A DNA stretch of 64,000 nucleotides from Affinirhizobium straminoryzae (GCF_007004135.1 NZ_VJMG01000007.1:18711-82710); one strand, 5' to 3'. Shown: positions 8,504 through 17,003, numbered from the stretch's first letter. Notes: generated by a model from the sequence alone, not told the origin. A program made the numbers and translations.

Positions 8504-8520
8504 TGGCACGGTGATTGCAT
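8504..8520 (+). promoter_or_regulatory. Sigma-54 promoter of the rut operon
   Basis: TGGCACG, four bases (GTGA), TTGCA: an essentially perfect -24/-12 promoter (GG at 8505-8506 and GC at 8517-8518, twelve bases apart). Predicted transcription start near 8530, giving a leader of about 40 bases before the rutA ATG. It fits the known NtrC and RpoN dependence of rut in E. coli. Confidence 0.85.
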
Positions 8521-8569
8521 TTCTTCTGGCACAACGGGGCGTCAGCCCCACCACAGAGGGAGCAACACG

Positions 8570-9661
8570 ATGGAAATTGGCGTCTTCATTCCGATCGGCA
8601 ACAATGGCTGGCTGCTGTCGGAAAATGCCCCGCAATACAAGCCGAGCTTCGAACTCAACAAGGCGATCACGCTGAAGGCCGAGCAGTATGGCTTCGATTT
8701 CGCGCTGTCGATGATCAAGCTGCGCGGCTTTGGCGGCAAGACGGAATTCTGGGACTACAATCTCGAAAGCTTCACGCTGATGGCAGGGCTTGCCGCGGTC
8801 ACCTCGAAGATCAAGCTGTTCGGCACCGCCGCCACCCTCGTGATGCCGCCGGCCATCGTCGCGCGCATGGCCACCACCATCGATTCGATCTCCGGCGGCC
8901 GCTTCGGCGTCAACCTCGTCACCGGCTGGCAGCGGCCGGAATACAGCCAGATGGGCCTGTGGCCGGGCGATGACTATTTCGCCGATCGCTACGAATACCT
9001 CACCGAATATACGACCGTGCTGAAGGACCTGCTGACCACCGGCCAGTCGGACCTGAAGGGCAAGTATTTCCAGATGGACGATTGCCGCATGAAGCCCGTC
9101 CCGCAAGGGGATGTGAAGCTGATCTGCGCCGGCTCTTCCAATTCCGGCATGGCCTTCTCGGCTCAGTTTGCTGATTACAGCTTCTGCTTCGGCGTCGGCG
9201 TCAACACGCCGAAGGCCTTTGCGCCGACCAATGAGCGCCTGTTGGCCGCCACCGAAAAGAGCGGCCGTGACGTGCGCTCCTTCGTGCTGACCATGGTGAT
9301 TGCCGAGGAAACGACGGAAGCGGCCTTTGCCAAGTGGGAGCATTACAAGGCCGGCGCCGACGAGGAAGCCATCAAGTGGCTCGGCCTGCAGAGTGCCGCC
9401 GACACCAAATCCGGTTCCGACACCAATGTCCGCCACATGTCGAACCCCGTCTCGGCCGTCAACATCAACATGGGCACCCTGATCGGCTCCTATGCGGAGG
9501 TGGCGGCGATGCTCGACGAGATGAGCGAAGTGCCCGGCACCGGCGGTGTGATGCTGACCTTCGACGATTTCCTCGAAGGCATCGAGAAGTTCGGCCGATA
9601 CGTGCAGCCGCTGATGAAGAGCCGTGCCCACATCAACCAGATGCTGGAGGCCGCGGAATGA
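8570..9661 (+). CDS. rutA: Pyrimidine oxygenase RutA
   Basis: Flavin-dependent, luciferase-like monooxygenase that opens the uracil (or thymine) ring between N3 and C4 using reduced FMN and O2, giving ureidoacrylate (via its peracid in the classical view). The 363-residue protein starts [14 protein letters not shown], characteristic of RutA, and carries the family segment [13 protein letters not shown]. The ATG at 8570 follows a GAGGGAGC ribosome site. Its stop overlaps the rutB start (ATGA), so the two are translationally coupled. First gene of the rut operon, behind the sigma-54 promoter. Confidence 0.97.
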   Translation: MEIGVFIPIGNNGWLLSENAPQYKPSFELNKAITLKAEQYGFDFALSMIKLRGFGGKTEFWDYNLESFTLMAGLAAVTSKIKLFGTAATLVMPPAIVARMATTIDSISGGRFGVNLVTGWQRPEYSQMGLWPGDDYFADRYEYLTEYTTVLKDLLTTGQSDLKGKYFQMDDCRMKPVPQGDVKLICAGSSNSGMAFSAQFADYSFCFGVGVNTPKAFAPTNERLLAATEKSGRDVRSFVLTMVIAEETTEAAFAKWEHYKAGADEEAIKWLGLQSAADTKSGSDTNVRHMSNPVSAVNINMGTLIGSYAEVAAMLDEMSEVPGTGGVMLTFDDFLEGIEKFGRYVQPLMKSRAHINQMLEAAE

Positions 9662-10404
9662 GCGACACCGTTGTTGCGGGCTACCAGCCCCGTCCGGAAC
9701 GGACAAAAAGCGTGACACTGCCGGCGCGCCCGGAGCCGATCACACTCAAGCCCTCGGAAACGGCCGTCGTCGTGGTCGACATGCAGAACGCCTACTCGAC
9801 CGAAGGCGGTTATGTCGATCTCGCCGGCTTCGACATTTCCGGCGCCAAGGGCACCATTGCGAATATCGGCAGGACGCTGGATGCTGCACGCGCGGCCGGC
9901 GTGCTCGTCGTCTATTTCCAGAACGGCTGGGACCCGGATTATGTCGAGGCCGGCGGCCCCGGCTCGCCGAACTGGCACAAGTCGAATGCGCTGAAGACGA
10001 TGCGCAAGCGACCGGAACTGCAGGGCAAGCTGCTCGCCAAGGGCACCTGGGATTATGCGATCGTCGATGCGCTGCAGCCGAAGCCCGGTGACATCCTGGT
10101 GCCGAAGACGCGCTATTCCGGCTTTTTCAACACCAACATGGACAGCGTGCTGCGTGCCCGCGGTATCCGCAACCTCGTCTTCGTCGGCATTGCCACCAAT
10201 GTCTGCGTGGAAAGCTCGCTGCGCGACGCCTTCCACCTCGAATATTTCGGAGTGATGCTGGAGGACGCGACCCATCATCTGGGGCCGGATTTCATCCAGC
10301 AGGCGACGGTCTACAATGTCGAAAAATTCTTCGGCTGGGTTTCCACCGTCAACGATTTCTGCGGCGCGATCGGCCAGGCAGCCCCTGCCGACGCCGCCGA
10401 ATGA
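9658..10404 (+). CDS. rutB: Ureidoacrylate amidohydrolase RutB
   Basis: Isochorismatase-fold hydrolase that cleaves ureidoacrylate (or its peracid) to aminoacrylate, releasing carbamate that decomposes to CO2 and ammonia. Of 248 residues, the catalytic triad regions are visible: Asp in [10 protein letters not shown], Lys in V-P-K-T-R-Y-S-G, and Cys in A-T-N-V-C-V-E-S-S. The ATG at 9658 overlaps the rutA stop. An in-frame extension upstream into rutA exists but is out of context. Followed by rutC after 31 bases that contain a GGAGAG site. Confidence 0.96.
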   Translation: MSDTVVAGYQPRPERTKSVTLPARPEPITLKPSETAVVVVDMQNAYSTEGGYVDLAGFDISGAKGTIANIGRTLDAARAAGVLVVYFQNGWDPDYVEAGGPGSPNWHKSNALKTMRKRPELQGKLLAKGTWDYAIVDALQPKPGDILVPKTRYSGFFNTNMDSVLRARGIRNLVFVGIATNVCVESSLRDAFHLEYFGVMLEDATHHLGPDFIQQATVYNVEKFFGWVSTVNDFCGAIGQAAPADAAE

Positions 10405-10435
10405 ACAGCCACAACCAACAACGGAGAGAGTGAGA

Positions 10436-10822
10436 ATGCCGAAGACCATCGTCGTTCCGGAAGGCACGCAGAAGCCGATCGCCCCCTATTCGCCCGGCAC
10501 CCTTGCCAATGGCGTGCTCTATGTGTCCGGGACCCTTCCCTTCGACAAGAACAATGACGTGGTGCATGTCGGCGACGCCGCCGCCCAGACCCGCCACGTG
10601 CTGGAAACCATCAAGTCGGTCATCGAAACCGCCGGCGGCACGATGGAAGACGTGACCATGAACCACATCTTCCTGACCGACTGGTCGAACTACCAGGCGA
10701 TCAACAAGGTCTATGCGGAATATTTCCCGGGCGACAAGCCGGCCCGCTACTGCGTGCTCTGCGGTCTGGTGAAGCCGGACGCACTGGTGGAGATTGCGAC
10801 CGTGGCGCATATCGGGAAGTAA
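10436..10822 (+). CDS. rutC: RutC, Rid-family aminoacrylate deaminase
   Basis: Small YjgF/YER057c/UK114 (Rid) protein of 128 residues, typical for RutC. In the rut pathway it acts on 3-aminoacrylate and promotes deamination to malonic semialdehyde. The Rid-type C-terminal signature P-A-R-Y-C-V then V-E-I-A-T-V-A is present, including the arginine that contacts the substrate carboxylate in the family. Start ATG at 10436 follows ACGGAGAGAG. A strong hairpin follows before rutD. Confidence 0.94.
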   Translation: MPKTIVVPEGTQKPIAPYSPGTLANGVLYVSGTLPFDKNNDVVHVGDAAAQTRHVLETIKSVIETAGGTMEDVTMNHIFLTDWSNYQAINKVYAEYFPGDKPARYCVLCGLVKPDALVEIATVAHIGK

Positions 10823-10840
10823 CCGTCTGCATGTGTGGCA

Positions 10841-10868
10841 CCCCCTCGGCCCTGTCGGGCAGAGGGGG
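10841..10868. repeat. Strong intercistronic hairpin between rutC and rutD
   Basis: CCCCCTC pairs with GAGGGGG and an inner GCCC with GGGC around a TGTC loop, separated by one G/A mismatch. No T-run follows, so it is more likely an RNA-stability or REP-like element than a terminator. The pyrimidine-rich left arm resembles the start of the repeat near 63836. Confidence 0.5.
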
Positions 10869-10898
10869 GCACGACGTCAACATCAACCAGAGCACTCC

Positions 10899-11687
10899 AT
10901 GCATTACGATATCCACGGCCTGACCGCGCCAGACGCTCCCACCATCCTGCTCTCCTCCGGGCTTGGCGGCTCCGGCGCCTACTGGACACCGCAGATCGCA
11001 GCGCTTGCGGAAAAATTCCGCGTCATCACCTATGATCATCGCGGCTGCGGCCGCACCGGCGGGACGGTTCCGGAAGAGGGCGGCATTGCCGCCATGGCGG
11101 ACGACGTGCTGGAAATCGTCGAGTCTCTGAATCTCCAGAAATTCCATCTCATGGGCCATGCGCTGGGCGGCCTGATCGGGCTTGACCTCGCGCTGCGCCG
11201 GCCGGACCTGATAGACAGGCTGATCCTCGTCAATGCCTGGAGCAAGGCCGATCCCCATTCCGGCCGCTGCTTCGACGTGCGCCTCGAACTGCTGAACCGC
11301 TCCGGCGTCGAAGCCTTCGTGAAAGCGCAGCCGCTGTTTCTCTATCCCGGCTGGTGGATGAGCGAGAATGCCGAGCGTCTCGCCGCCGATGACGCGCATG
11401 GTGTCGCACATTTCCAGGGCAAGGAGAATGTGACCCGCCGCATCGCGGCCTTGCGCGCCTTCGACGTGGATGCGCGTCTCTCCGAGATTGCGGCGAGAAC
11501 GCTGGTGATTGCCACGCGGGACGATCTTCTGGTGCCCTACCCGCGTTCACTCAGACTGGTGGAGGGATTGCCGAACGCCACGCTCTCTCTCATGGAAAGC
11601 GGCGCCCATGCCGTCAACGTCGTCTTCCCGCAGGCCTTCAACCAGAGGATCCTTGATTTTCTGGTACCGGCTGGCGAGCCGGGCTAA
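10899..11687 (+). CDS. rutD: RutD, alpha/beta-hydrolase-fold protein
   Basis: RutD (262 residues) assists aminoacrylate breakdown in the rut pathway. The alpha/beta hydrolase fold is clear (S-S-G-L-G-G-S-G-A-Y-W near the N-terminus, V-I-T-Y-D-H-R-G-C-G). The nucleophile elbow reads G-H-A-L-G-G, with Ala88 where hydrolases have Ser; E. coli RutD has the same change, so this is a family trait rather than a defect. A late G-A-H-A-V-N keeps the usual His. The ATG at 10899 begins M-H-Y-D-I-H-G; the upstream in-frame extension covers the rutC end and hairpin and is unlikely. Confidence 0.92.
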   Translation: MHYDIHGLTAPDAPTILLSSGLGGSGAYWTPQIAALAEKFRVITYDHRGCGRTGGTVPEEGGIAAMADDVLEIVESLNLQKFHLMGHALGGLIGLDLALRRPDLIDRLILVNAWSKADPHSGRCFDVRLELLNRSGVEAFVKAQPLFLYPGWWMSENAERLAADDAHGVAHFQGKENVTRRIAALRAFDVDARLSEIAARTLVIATRDDLLVPYPRSLRLVEGLPNATLSLMESGAHAVNVVFPQAFNQRILDFLVPAGEPG

Positions 11688-11890
11688 GCCGCGCATGATC
11701 CGGGACCCGCAGACAGACATTCGTGACGTGCTGCTGAACCGGCACGCACCTGGATCGTAGAATGCCACGCCGGGCAGATTTTGCCCGCAACTGCCTGAAA
11801 TGCTTTATCTGCCTCTGCCACCGCAATTCCGGACGCAACACCGCTCCGCGTTCCCTGCAGGAATTGCTGCAACCTTTCTGGAGTTCTCGC

Positions 11891-12400
11891 ATGTCCGCTG
11901 CCCCCGCCCCGATTTCCACCACAGACGAGGACCGCCGGCTTGCCTATCGCAATGCCATGGCGCGGATGGCCGCCGCCGTGACGATCGTCACCACGGATGG
12001 CCCGGGCGGCCGGGCCGGCTTTGCCGCCACCGCCGTCTGCAGCGTCTCCGACGACCCGCCGACCCTGATCGTCTGCCTCAACCGCGGCTCTTCCGCCTAT
12101 CGCGCGGTCAGCGCCAATCAGGTGGTCTCGGTCAACGTTCTGTCGGCGGATCATGTCGAGGTAAGCCGTCTGTTCGGCGGAAAGACCCCGGTGGAGGAAC
12201 GCTTTGCCGCAGCCTCCTGGTCGGTCGGCGCAACCGGCTGCCCGCGGCTAGACGATGCCCTCGCCTCCTTCGATTGCCGCATCCGCTCGGTGGCGGATGG
12301 CAGCACCCATGACGTTCTGTTTTGCGAGGTGGATACGATTCGCAGCCGTGGGGACGGAGATGCACTCGTCTACTTCGACCGCGGCTACCGCACCGTCTGA
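11891..12400 (+). CDS. rutF: RutF, flavin reductase for RutA
   Basis: NADH:FMN oxidoreductase of the flavin-reductase-like family that supplies reduced FMN to RutA. Of 169 residues, the FMN-binding core [22 protein letters not shown] and C-L-N-R are present. ATG at 11891 after a CTGGAG site. It lies 203 bases beyond rutD; I found no gene in that gap, so rutE is absent from its usual place and rutF may have its own promoter. A terminator follows. Confidence 0.93.
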   Translation: MSAAPAPISTTDEDRRLAYRNAMARMAAAVTIVTTDGPGGRAGFAATAVCSVSDDPPTLIVCLNRGSSAYRAVSANQVVSVNVLSADHVEVSRLFGGKTPVEERFAAASWSVGATGCPRLDDALASFDCRIRSVADGSTHDVLFCEVDTIRSRGDGDALVYFDRGYRTV

Positions 12401-12427
12401 ACCGGCGGACAGATGACCAAAGGAATG

Positions 12428-12456
12428 AAGCCGTGACGCCTGGCGTCGCGGCTTTC
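12428..12456 (+). terminator. Terminator after rutF
   Basis: AAGCCGTGACGCC pairs with GGCGTCGCGGCTT around a one-base T gap (a few inner pairs open in practice), with one T-G wobble. A short TCT follows; the T-run is poor but the stem is strong and well placed 27 bases after the rutF stop. Confidence 0.6.
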
Positions 12457-12657
12457 TGACATTTATGCTGCGGCGCAGCACGACATGTCAAAAACAACAA
12501 TGACTCTTGTGCGCTGGTCAACAGTCACAATGTCAAAGGAAGGAAGGGGCGCGCTGCGACAGGCGATGATGAGAATTACGTCTACGCTATGGCCCTCCTT
12601 TAGGTGCGCCGCGCCACTGCCGCAGAAATCCGAACCGCACTCCAATCACGGCATGCC

Positions 12658-13209
12658 TCATCGCGATACGTGACCGACCGCGTAGGTCTGGCCGCTTTCG
12701 ACGGCATCGGGAACGGCTTTCCAAAGGCTGAACTCCATCCGCCGCCACGCTGTCGGATCAAACGCGCAGACCGTTGCAAGCGCGCCTGCCTTCATGTTCG
12801 ATTCCGCCGTCGCAATGGCCTTTTCACGCTCTTCCGCAAGATTGGAATAGGGCGAGATTGGCTGAAGACGCCGAATTGCATATCGGGCGGTGCCAAGATT
12901 TGATGTCAACTGCGTCTGCCAAACCTGCCAGACCTGCACCGACGGCCAGCCGAAATCGCGCGTCAACGCTGCAAAGCCAGGACTGGTCAGAAAACTCTCG
13001 ATCCCCTCCGGCTCGTCCCAGAGATAGAAGGGCGCATAGAGGTTTTCGGTGCTTGAGAAGCCGTTGTCTTGCTTCCTGGCCGATAGATAGGCCTTGAACC
13101 GCAGACGCGCAAATCCGTCGAGTAGCGGCCCTTTTTCCCTGATCCGCCGATCGATGACCGTCATGTCGTAGTCTGCCGGCAGGGTGAAACTGTATTGCAT
13201 GGCAATCAT
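12658..13209 (-). CDS. DUF4865 family protein
   Basis: A 183-residue protein of the uncharacterised DUF4865 family, recognisable from the start M-I-A-M-Q-Y-S-F-T-L-P-A-D-Y-D-M and from F-Y-L-W-D-E-P-E-G near the middle. No signal peptide or membrane segment. No catalytic motif can be named; ferredoxin-like stress or monooxygenase-type folds are possible but not shown. Its ATG at 13209 overlaps the cupin stop (ATGA), so it is translationally coupled as the third gene of a tautomerase-cupin-DUF4865 operon, probably controlled by the divergent LysR regulator. Confidence 0.85.
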   Translation of the reverse strand: MIAMQYSFTLPADYDMTVIDRRIREKGPLLDGFARLRFKAYLSARKQDNGFSSTENLYAPFYLWDEPEGIESFLTSPGFAALTRDFGWPSVQVWQVWQTQLTSNLGTARYAIRRLQPISPYSNLAEEREKAIATAESNMKAGALATVCAFDPTAWRRMEFSLWKAVPDAVESGQTYAVGHVSR

Positions 13210-13640
13210 CGCGCAAAACCTTCCTCATCGACGGGGCCGAACCACGCCACTGCCGTGCCGTTCTTCACAGGTTGGACACTGAGATAGCTGAAAGGGCTTG
13301 AAGGCGTCGCCCCATGCCAATGGCGCTCGTCCGGCGCAAACCAGACCGCGTCGCCGGCGCGGACCTGGGTCGCCTCGCGGCCCTCGCGCTGGACCAGACC
13401 GACGCCATCGAGAACGAAGAGAATCTGGCCACCCGGATGGCTATGCCAATGTGTGACAACGCCCGGCGGGACAAAGGCGCGCATCGCCGTCATCTCGCTC
13501 TCGGCGCGGCTCGACAGGATCATCTGGACGAGAAATGGGCCACTTGAGACCCCCTCGGGCGCGGCGGCAATCCCCTCGCCGGCGCGAAGGATGGTCATGA
13601 CGGAGGGGCAGGTCTCCCGCATATCGAAAATATTGCTCAT
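13206..13640 (-). CDS. Small cupin-domain protein
   Basis: Single-domain cupin of 144 residues. The first cupin motif G-V-V-T-H-W-H-S-H-P-G-G-Q-I carries metal-ligand histidines, and the second contains D-E-R-H-W-H-G. Such small cupins include enzymes acting on quinols or small ketones and binding proteins; the substrate is not predictable here. ATG at 13640 overlaps the tautomerase stop (ATGA). The pairing with a tautomerase and DUF4865 suggests a small-molecule conversion or detoxification unit. Confidence 0.88.
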   Translation of the reverse strand: MSNIFDMRETCPSVMTILRAGEGIAAAPEGVSSGPFLVQMILSSRAESEMTAMRAFVPPGVVTHWHSHPGGQILFVLDGVGLVQREGREATQVRAGDAVWFAPDERHWHGATPSSPFSYLSVQPVKNGTAVAWFGPVDEEGFAR

Positions 13641-14041
13641 CGCGCGTGCTCCTCATTAAGAGGCGCTGCGGCGGAAATACCGGAGGCAAAGGACCAGTCC
13701 TCGAAGGTCGAATTGACGATTGCGACCATCACATTCTCCGGCCGGAGACCGGGAGAAACCGCGAGATTGTCGACCAGCCTGCGGTAAAACCGTGCCTTGG
13801 TCTGCGCCGAGCGCGCTTTGCCGGTCGTGATGTGGAAGAAGACATAGTCGTCGGAGCGCGGGCCGCCGCGATAACTCCGGTCGAAGATGAGTTCGCCCGG
13901 CTGGTGCTGGTGGATCGCGACAAACCGGTCCCACTCAGGCACTTCGAAACAATCGACCAGTGCGCGATCCAGACTATCAGAAATGGCTGCGAGGTAGTCC
14001 GCGGATTTACCCGCCAGCATTGAAATACGGGTGAATGGCAT
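13637..14041 (-). CDS. Tautomerase-family protein
   Basis: Protein of 134 residues from the tautomerase/MIF superfamily, which uses an N-terminal proline exposed after removal of Met; here M-P-F-T-R-I-S supplies Pro1. Longer than the ~62-residue 4-oxalocrotonate tautomerases and close to the group with two beta-alpha-beta units. I chose the ATG at 14041 for that reason; the frame extends 18 codons upstream across the promoter. First gene of the leftward operon, with a palindrome and a divergent lysR gene upstream. Confidence 0.87.
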   Translation of the reverse strand: MPFTRISMLAGKSADYLAAISDSLDRALVDCFEVPEWDRFVAIHQHQPGELIFDRSYRGGPRSDDYVFFHITTGKARSAQTKARFYRRLVDNLAVSPGLRPENVMVAIVNSTFEDWSFASGISAAAPLNEEHAR

Positions 14042-14093
14042 GTCTGTGCTCCGTCGAAAACGATTGACAGACGGAGTATGCCGCGGCACGATC

Positions 14094-14132
14094 ATCCTGA
14101 TAATCAGATTATTCAGGATTAAACATCCTGAT
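14094..14132. promoter_or_regulatory. Palindromic operator candidate between tautomerase and lysR genes
   Basis: Bases 14094-14119 form a near-perfect dyad: ATCCTGATAATC, A, GATTATTCAGGAT (one extra T in the right arm). A further half-site ATCCTGAT lies at 14125-14132. The region sits between divergent genes, 53 bases from the tautomerase start and 17 from the LysR start, as expected for a LysR-type regulator site with recognition and activation parts. Confidence 0.65.
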
Positions 14133-14148
14133 TTTTAGGACGATATAC

Positions 14149-15051
14149 GTGCGTTTCACCAATCTCGACATGGACGCATTGCGGAGTTTTGTGGCCGGTA
14201 TCGAGGCCGGCTCCTTTGCACTGGCGGCCGATCGGCTCGGCCGGTCCACCTCTGCGGTCAGCGCGCAACTGAAGAAACTTGAAGACCAGACCGGCACGAA
14301 GCTGGTGCAGAGAGCCGGTCGCGGGCTTGCGCTGACCGAGGGCGGCGAGGTGTTCCTGTCCTATGCTCGGCGGCTTTTGAATCTCAATGACGAAGCGGTG
14401 AGTGCTATCCATGGGCCGGAACTGGAAGGTTGGGTGCGTCTCGGCATCCAGGAGGACTTTGGCGAGACCGTTCTGCCGCAGGTGCTCGGTCGCTTCGCCC
14501 GAGCCCATCCCAAGGTTCGAATCGAGGGACGCATCGGCCGCAATGTCGAATTGCGGGAGAAGGTTGCTGCCGGCCATCTTGATCTGGCGCTGGCCTGGGA
14601 TGACGGCACGGCAACGCGGGCCGACAGAATCGCCACCCTGCCGCTTTGCTGGCTCGGCCCTGCGGATGAGGAGCCTTTATGGCAGATGAACGCGGGCGAG
14701 CCGCTTCCGCTAGCCGCACTGGAAGCACCCTGCATCTTACGGAACCTCGCGTGTGGCTATCTCGACCAGGCGGGGATTGCCTGGCGCGTCGCCTTTGTCA
14801 GTCCGAGCTTGGCGGGCCTCTGGGCTGCCACCGCTGCGGGCCTCGGCATTGCGCTTCGCACGCCCGTCGGCCGGCCGTCGAGCGTGCGCGTTCTGGATGC
14901 AGCCGAGCATAACCTGCCCAGCCTGCCTACGCTCGGATTAAGCCTTCTAAGCTCGGCCACGCCGCATAATCAGATTAGCGCACATCTCGCGACCATCATT
15001 CGCCAGACATTATGGGGGAGTCTACCGGAGGCATGGGTCCTGGCGGCGTAA
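14149..15051 (+). CDS. LysR-family transcription regulator
   Basis: A 300-residue LysR protein: helix-turn-helix at about 8-66 (A-A-D-R-L-G-R-S-T-S-A-V-S-A-Q-L-K-K-L-E), then an effector-binding domain. The GTG at 14149 is the likely start (AGGA upstream); an ATG at 14170 would remove seven residues. Divergent from the tautomerase-cupin-DUF4865 operon with a dyad between, so it probably controls that operon and itself. Effector unknown. Confidence 0.9.
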   Translation: MRFTNLDMDALRSFVAGIEAGSFALAADRLGRSTSAVSAQLKKLEDQTGTKLVQRAGRGLALTEGGEVFLSYARRLLNLNDEAVSAIHGPELEGWVRLGIQEDFGETVLPQVLGRFARAHPKVRIEGRIGRNVELREKVAAGHLDLALAWDDGTATRADRIATLPLCWLGPADEEPLWQMNAGEPLPLAALEAPCILRNLACGYLDQAGIAWRVAFVSPSLAGLWAATAAGLGIALRTPVGRPSSVRVLDAAEHNLPSLPTLGLSLLSSATPHNQISAHLATIIRQTLWGSLPEAWVLAA

Positions 15052-15113
15052 TACACGCAAGGCCTGGACGTAACAGACTAAGACAAATATTGAAATTTCA
15101 ATGATTGATGAAA

Positions 15114-15190
15114 TGGCGCACCCGAAGAGATTCGAACTCCTGACCCCCAGATTCGTAGTCTGGTGCTCTATCCAGCTGAGCTACGGGTGC
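15114..15190 (-). tRNA. tRNA-Arg (anticodon ACG)
   Basis: The minus strand folds as a 77-base cloverleaf starting GCACCCG at 15190 and ending with an encoded CCA at 15114. The acceptor stem pairs GCACCCG with CGGGTGC. The anticodon stem CCAGA/TCTGG encloses CTACGAA, anticodon ACG, which is modified to ICG to read CGU, CGC and CGA. The T-arm has the usual GTTCGAATC. Confidence 0.97.
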
Positions 15191-15237
15191 TTGCCTCACC
15201 GACTGACTGTGTGTCTGTCCGTCGGCGTTGGCGATCC

Positions 15238-15265
15238 TCTAAAGCGGTTCGTTTTGGATTGCAAG
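15238..15265 (-). promoter_or_regulatory. Possible promoter of tRNA-Arg
   Basis: On the minus strand CTTGCA (15260-15265) and TTTAGA (15238-15243) are spaced by 16 bases, resembling the rhizobial housekeeping promoter. The start would lie about 40 bases before the tRNA 5' end. Confidence 0.35.
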
Positions 15266-15334
15266 CGATTTTGCCGGCGCGGCTGTCATTTTATTGAAAT
15301 AACTGATCAAGTCTTTGTTTTTAAATGATAAATT

Positions 15335-16840
15335 TCAGGCCCTGACCCGATACTCCTCGATCGCCACCGGACGATCGGGAATTTCGATGCGAAACTGCGT
15401 GCCGGGTCCGGGCTTTTCGACCAGCGCAATCGTGCCTCCATGCGCCAGCACCAGTTCGCGCGCGATCGCCAGTCCGAGGCCCGTTCCGCCGGAGCGGGCC
15501 GAGCCGCGGAAGGCCGTGAACAGGTTTTCGCGCGCCTTCTGCGGCATGCCGGGACCATTGTCGTCGATGGTGATGCTGACGACGCTGCCGATCCGCTGGG
15601 CGCTGAGGAGGATGCGGCGCGGCTGGTCATCCCCCGTCTTGCCCGCCTGCACCAGCGCCTGCATTGCATTGCGGCATAGATTGTGGATCACGCGGAACAG
15701 CTGCTCGCTGTCGGCATCCACCTCCAGATCAGGCGCGATCTGCTCGACGAATTCGATGCCCGCTTCCGGATCGATGGCGAGAATGTCGCGCACGTCCTGA
15801 CAGAGATCCGTCATCCGCAGCAGGCGGCGCTTCGGCGCGGCTTCCGAAGCCTGCCCGTAGGCCAGCACCTCGCTGGTATAGCCGACGGCGCGATCGATCG
15901 TGCGCAGGAGCTTCGGGGCGAAGCTGCGCACCATCGGATCCTCCACATCGACCAGGCGGTCGGACATCAGCTGCGCGGAGGCAAGGATGTTGCGCATGTC
16001 ATGGTTGATCTTGGAGACGGCAAGGCCGAGATCGGCAAGGTTCTTCTGCTGGCGCAGCGTGCGCTGAAGCTGACGCTGCATGGCGGCCAGATGGCGTCCG
16101 GCCACATCAAGCTCGCCCTTGGCACGGGCAGGCCGGAAAATCCGCTCCGGGTCTTCCGGGCGCTCGGAGAAGACCTGCATGCCATGCGCCAGGCGCCGGA
16201 TCGGCCCGATCATCATCCGGTTGATGGCGAGATAGATCAGCAGCGCGGTGACGAGCGAGATCAGCAGCGAAATGCCGAACATCAGCCTGGAGAAGGAAAG
16301 CATGGCCTTTCTCAGCGCCATGTCGGTCATGACAAGCTCGATGATCATGTTCGTCTCGCCGATCGGACCATAGACGCGCATGACCTTGTCGCCCCCGAAC
16401 AGCAGGGTGTCGAGCGCATTGTGCATCGCCTCGAGCATGGATTCGTGGGCAAGGTCATACTGCTCGTCCACCTGCGGCGGCACGTCGATGGCTGCCAGCA
16501 GGCGAGAGGTACCGTCCTTGCGCAGCGCCAGAACCTTCGTGCCGGTGGCAAGCAGCGTATCCTCCTGCACTTCGCGCGGCAGTTCGGCAGGCTGCAGCCC
16601 GTCGATCACGATGCCGGCGGCCGCGGCGGTGTCGAGGCGGTCGCGCAGCCATGTGCTGCGCATGATCGAGATGGAGGGCACGAAGATCAGAACTTCGGCG
16701 AACATGACGAAGATCACCGTCAGCCACAGCAGACGGCCGGACAGGCCGCGAAACCGTCTCGGCATGGGCTGAAGGGGCAGATCCGCCTCGTCCTCCGGGC
16801 GCGATCCCAGCGGGGCGGAAGCCTCCGCCTGTTTCGTCAT
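15335..16840 (-). CDS. Membrane sensor histidine kinase (orphan)
   Basis: A 501-residue kinase: transmembrane segments at about 35-59 and 184-206 flank a ~125-residue periplasmic sensor of no recognised type, then a HAMP-like linker, a phosphoacceptor region with S-K-I-N-H-D-M-R-N (His about 280), and an ATPase domain with N-L-C-R-N-A, D-N-G-P-G-M and G-G-T-G-L-G-L-A boxes. The H-D-M-R-N form of the H box is divergent from the common H-E-L-R-T. I chose the ATG at 16840 (M-T-K-Q-A-E); 19 more codons are open upstream. No response regulator is adjacent. Confidence 0.88.
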   Translation of the reverse strand: MTKQAEASAPLGSRPEDEADLPLQPMPRRFRGLSGRLLWLTVIFVMFAEVLIFVPSISIMRSTWLRDRLDTAAAAGIVIDGLQPAELPREVQEDTLLATGTKVLALRKDGTSRLLAAIDVPPQVDEQYDLAHESMLEAMHNALDTLLFGGDKVMRVYGPIGETNMIIELVMTDMALRKAMLSFSRLMFGISLLISLVTALLIYLAINRMMIGPIRRLAHGMQVFSERPEDPERIFRPARAKGELDVAGRHLAAMQRQLQRTLRQQKNLADLGLAVSKINHDMRNILASAQLMSDRLVDVEDPMVRSFAPKLLRTIDRAVGYTSEVLAYGQASEAAPKRRLLRMTDLCQDVRDILAIDPEAGIEFVEQIAPDLEVDADSEQLFRVIHNLCRNAMQALVQAGKTGDDQPRRILLSAQRIGSVVSITIDDNGPGMPQKARENLFTAFRGSARSGGTGLGLAIARELVLAHGGTIALVEKPGPGTQFRIEIPDRPVAIEEYRVRA

Positions 16841-17003
16841 GCGGATCTCCGTTCCTCTTGCAGGCGCGCGCAGGCCGCGATCGCGCAAAGCATTCATCGG
16901 CCTGCATAATAATGATGCCCGAGAACTTTTTCCAGTCCTCGGGCATCAGGCCCTTTCAGGCCATGCGGCATCCAATCACGACGGCTGAGGCAGCCCGCGT
17001 GGC

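Noticed and set aside
12485..12673. 62-codon plus-strand frame after rutF
   Set aside because: No ribosome site, no similarity, and it runs into the DUF4865 gene on the other strand.
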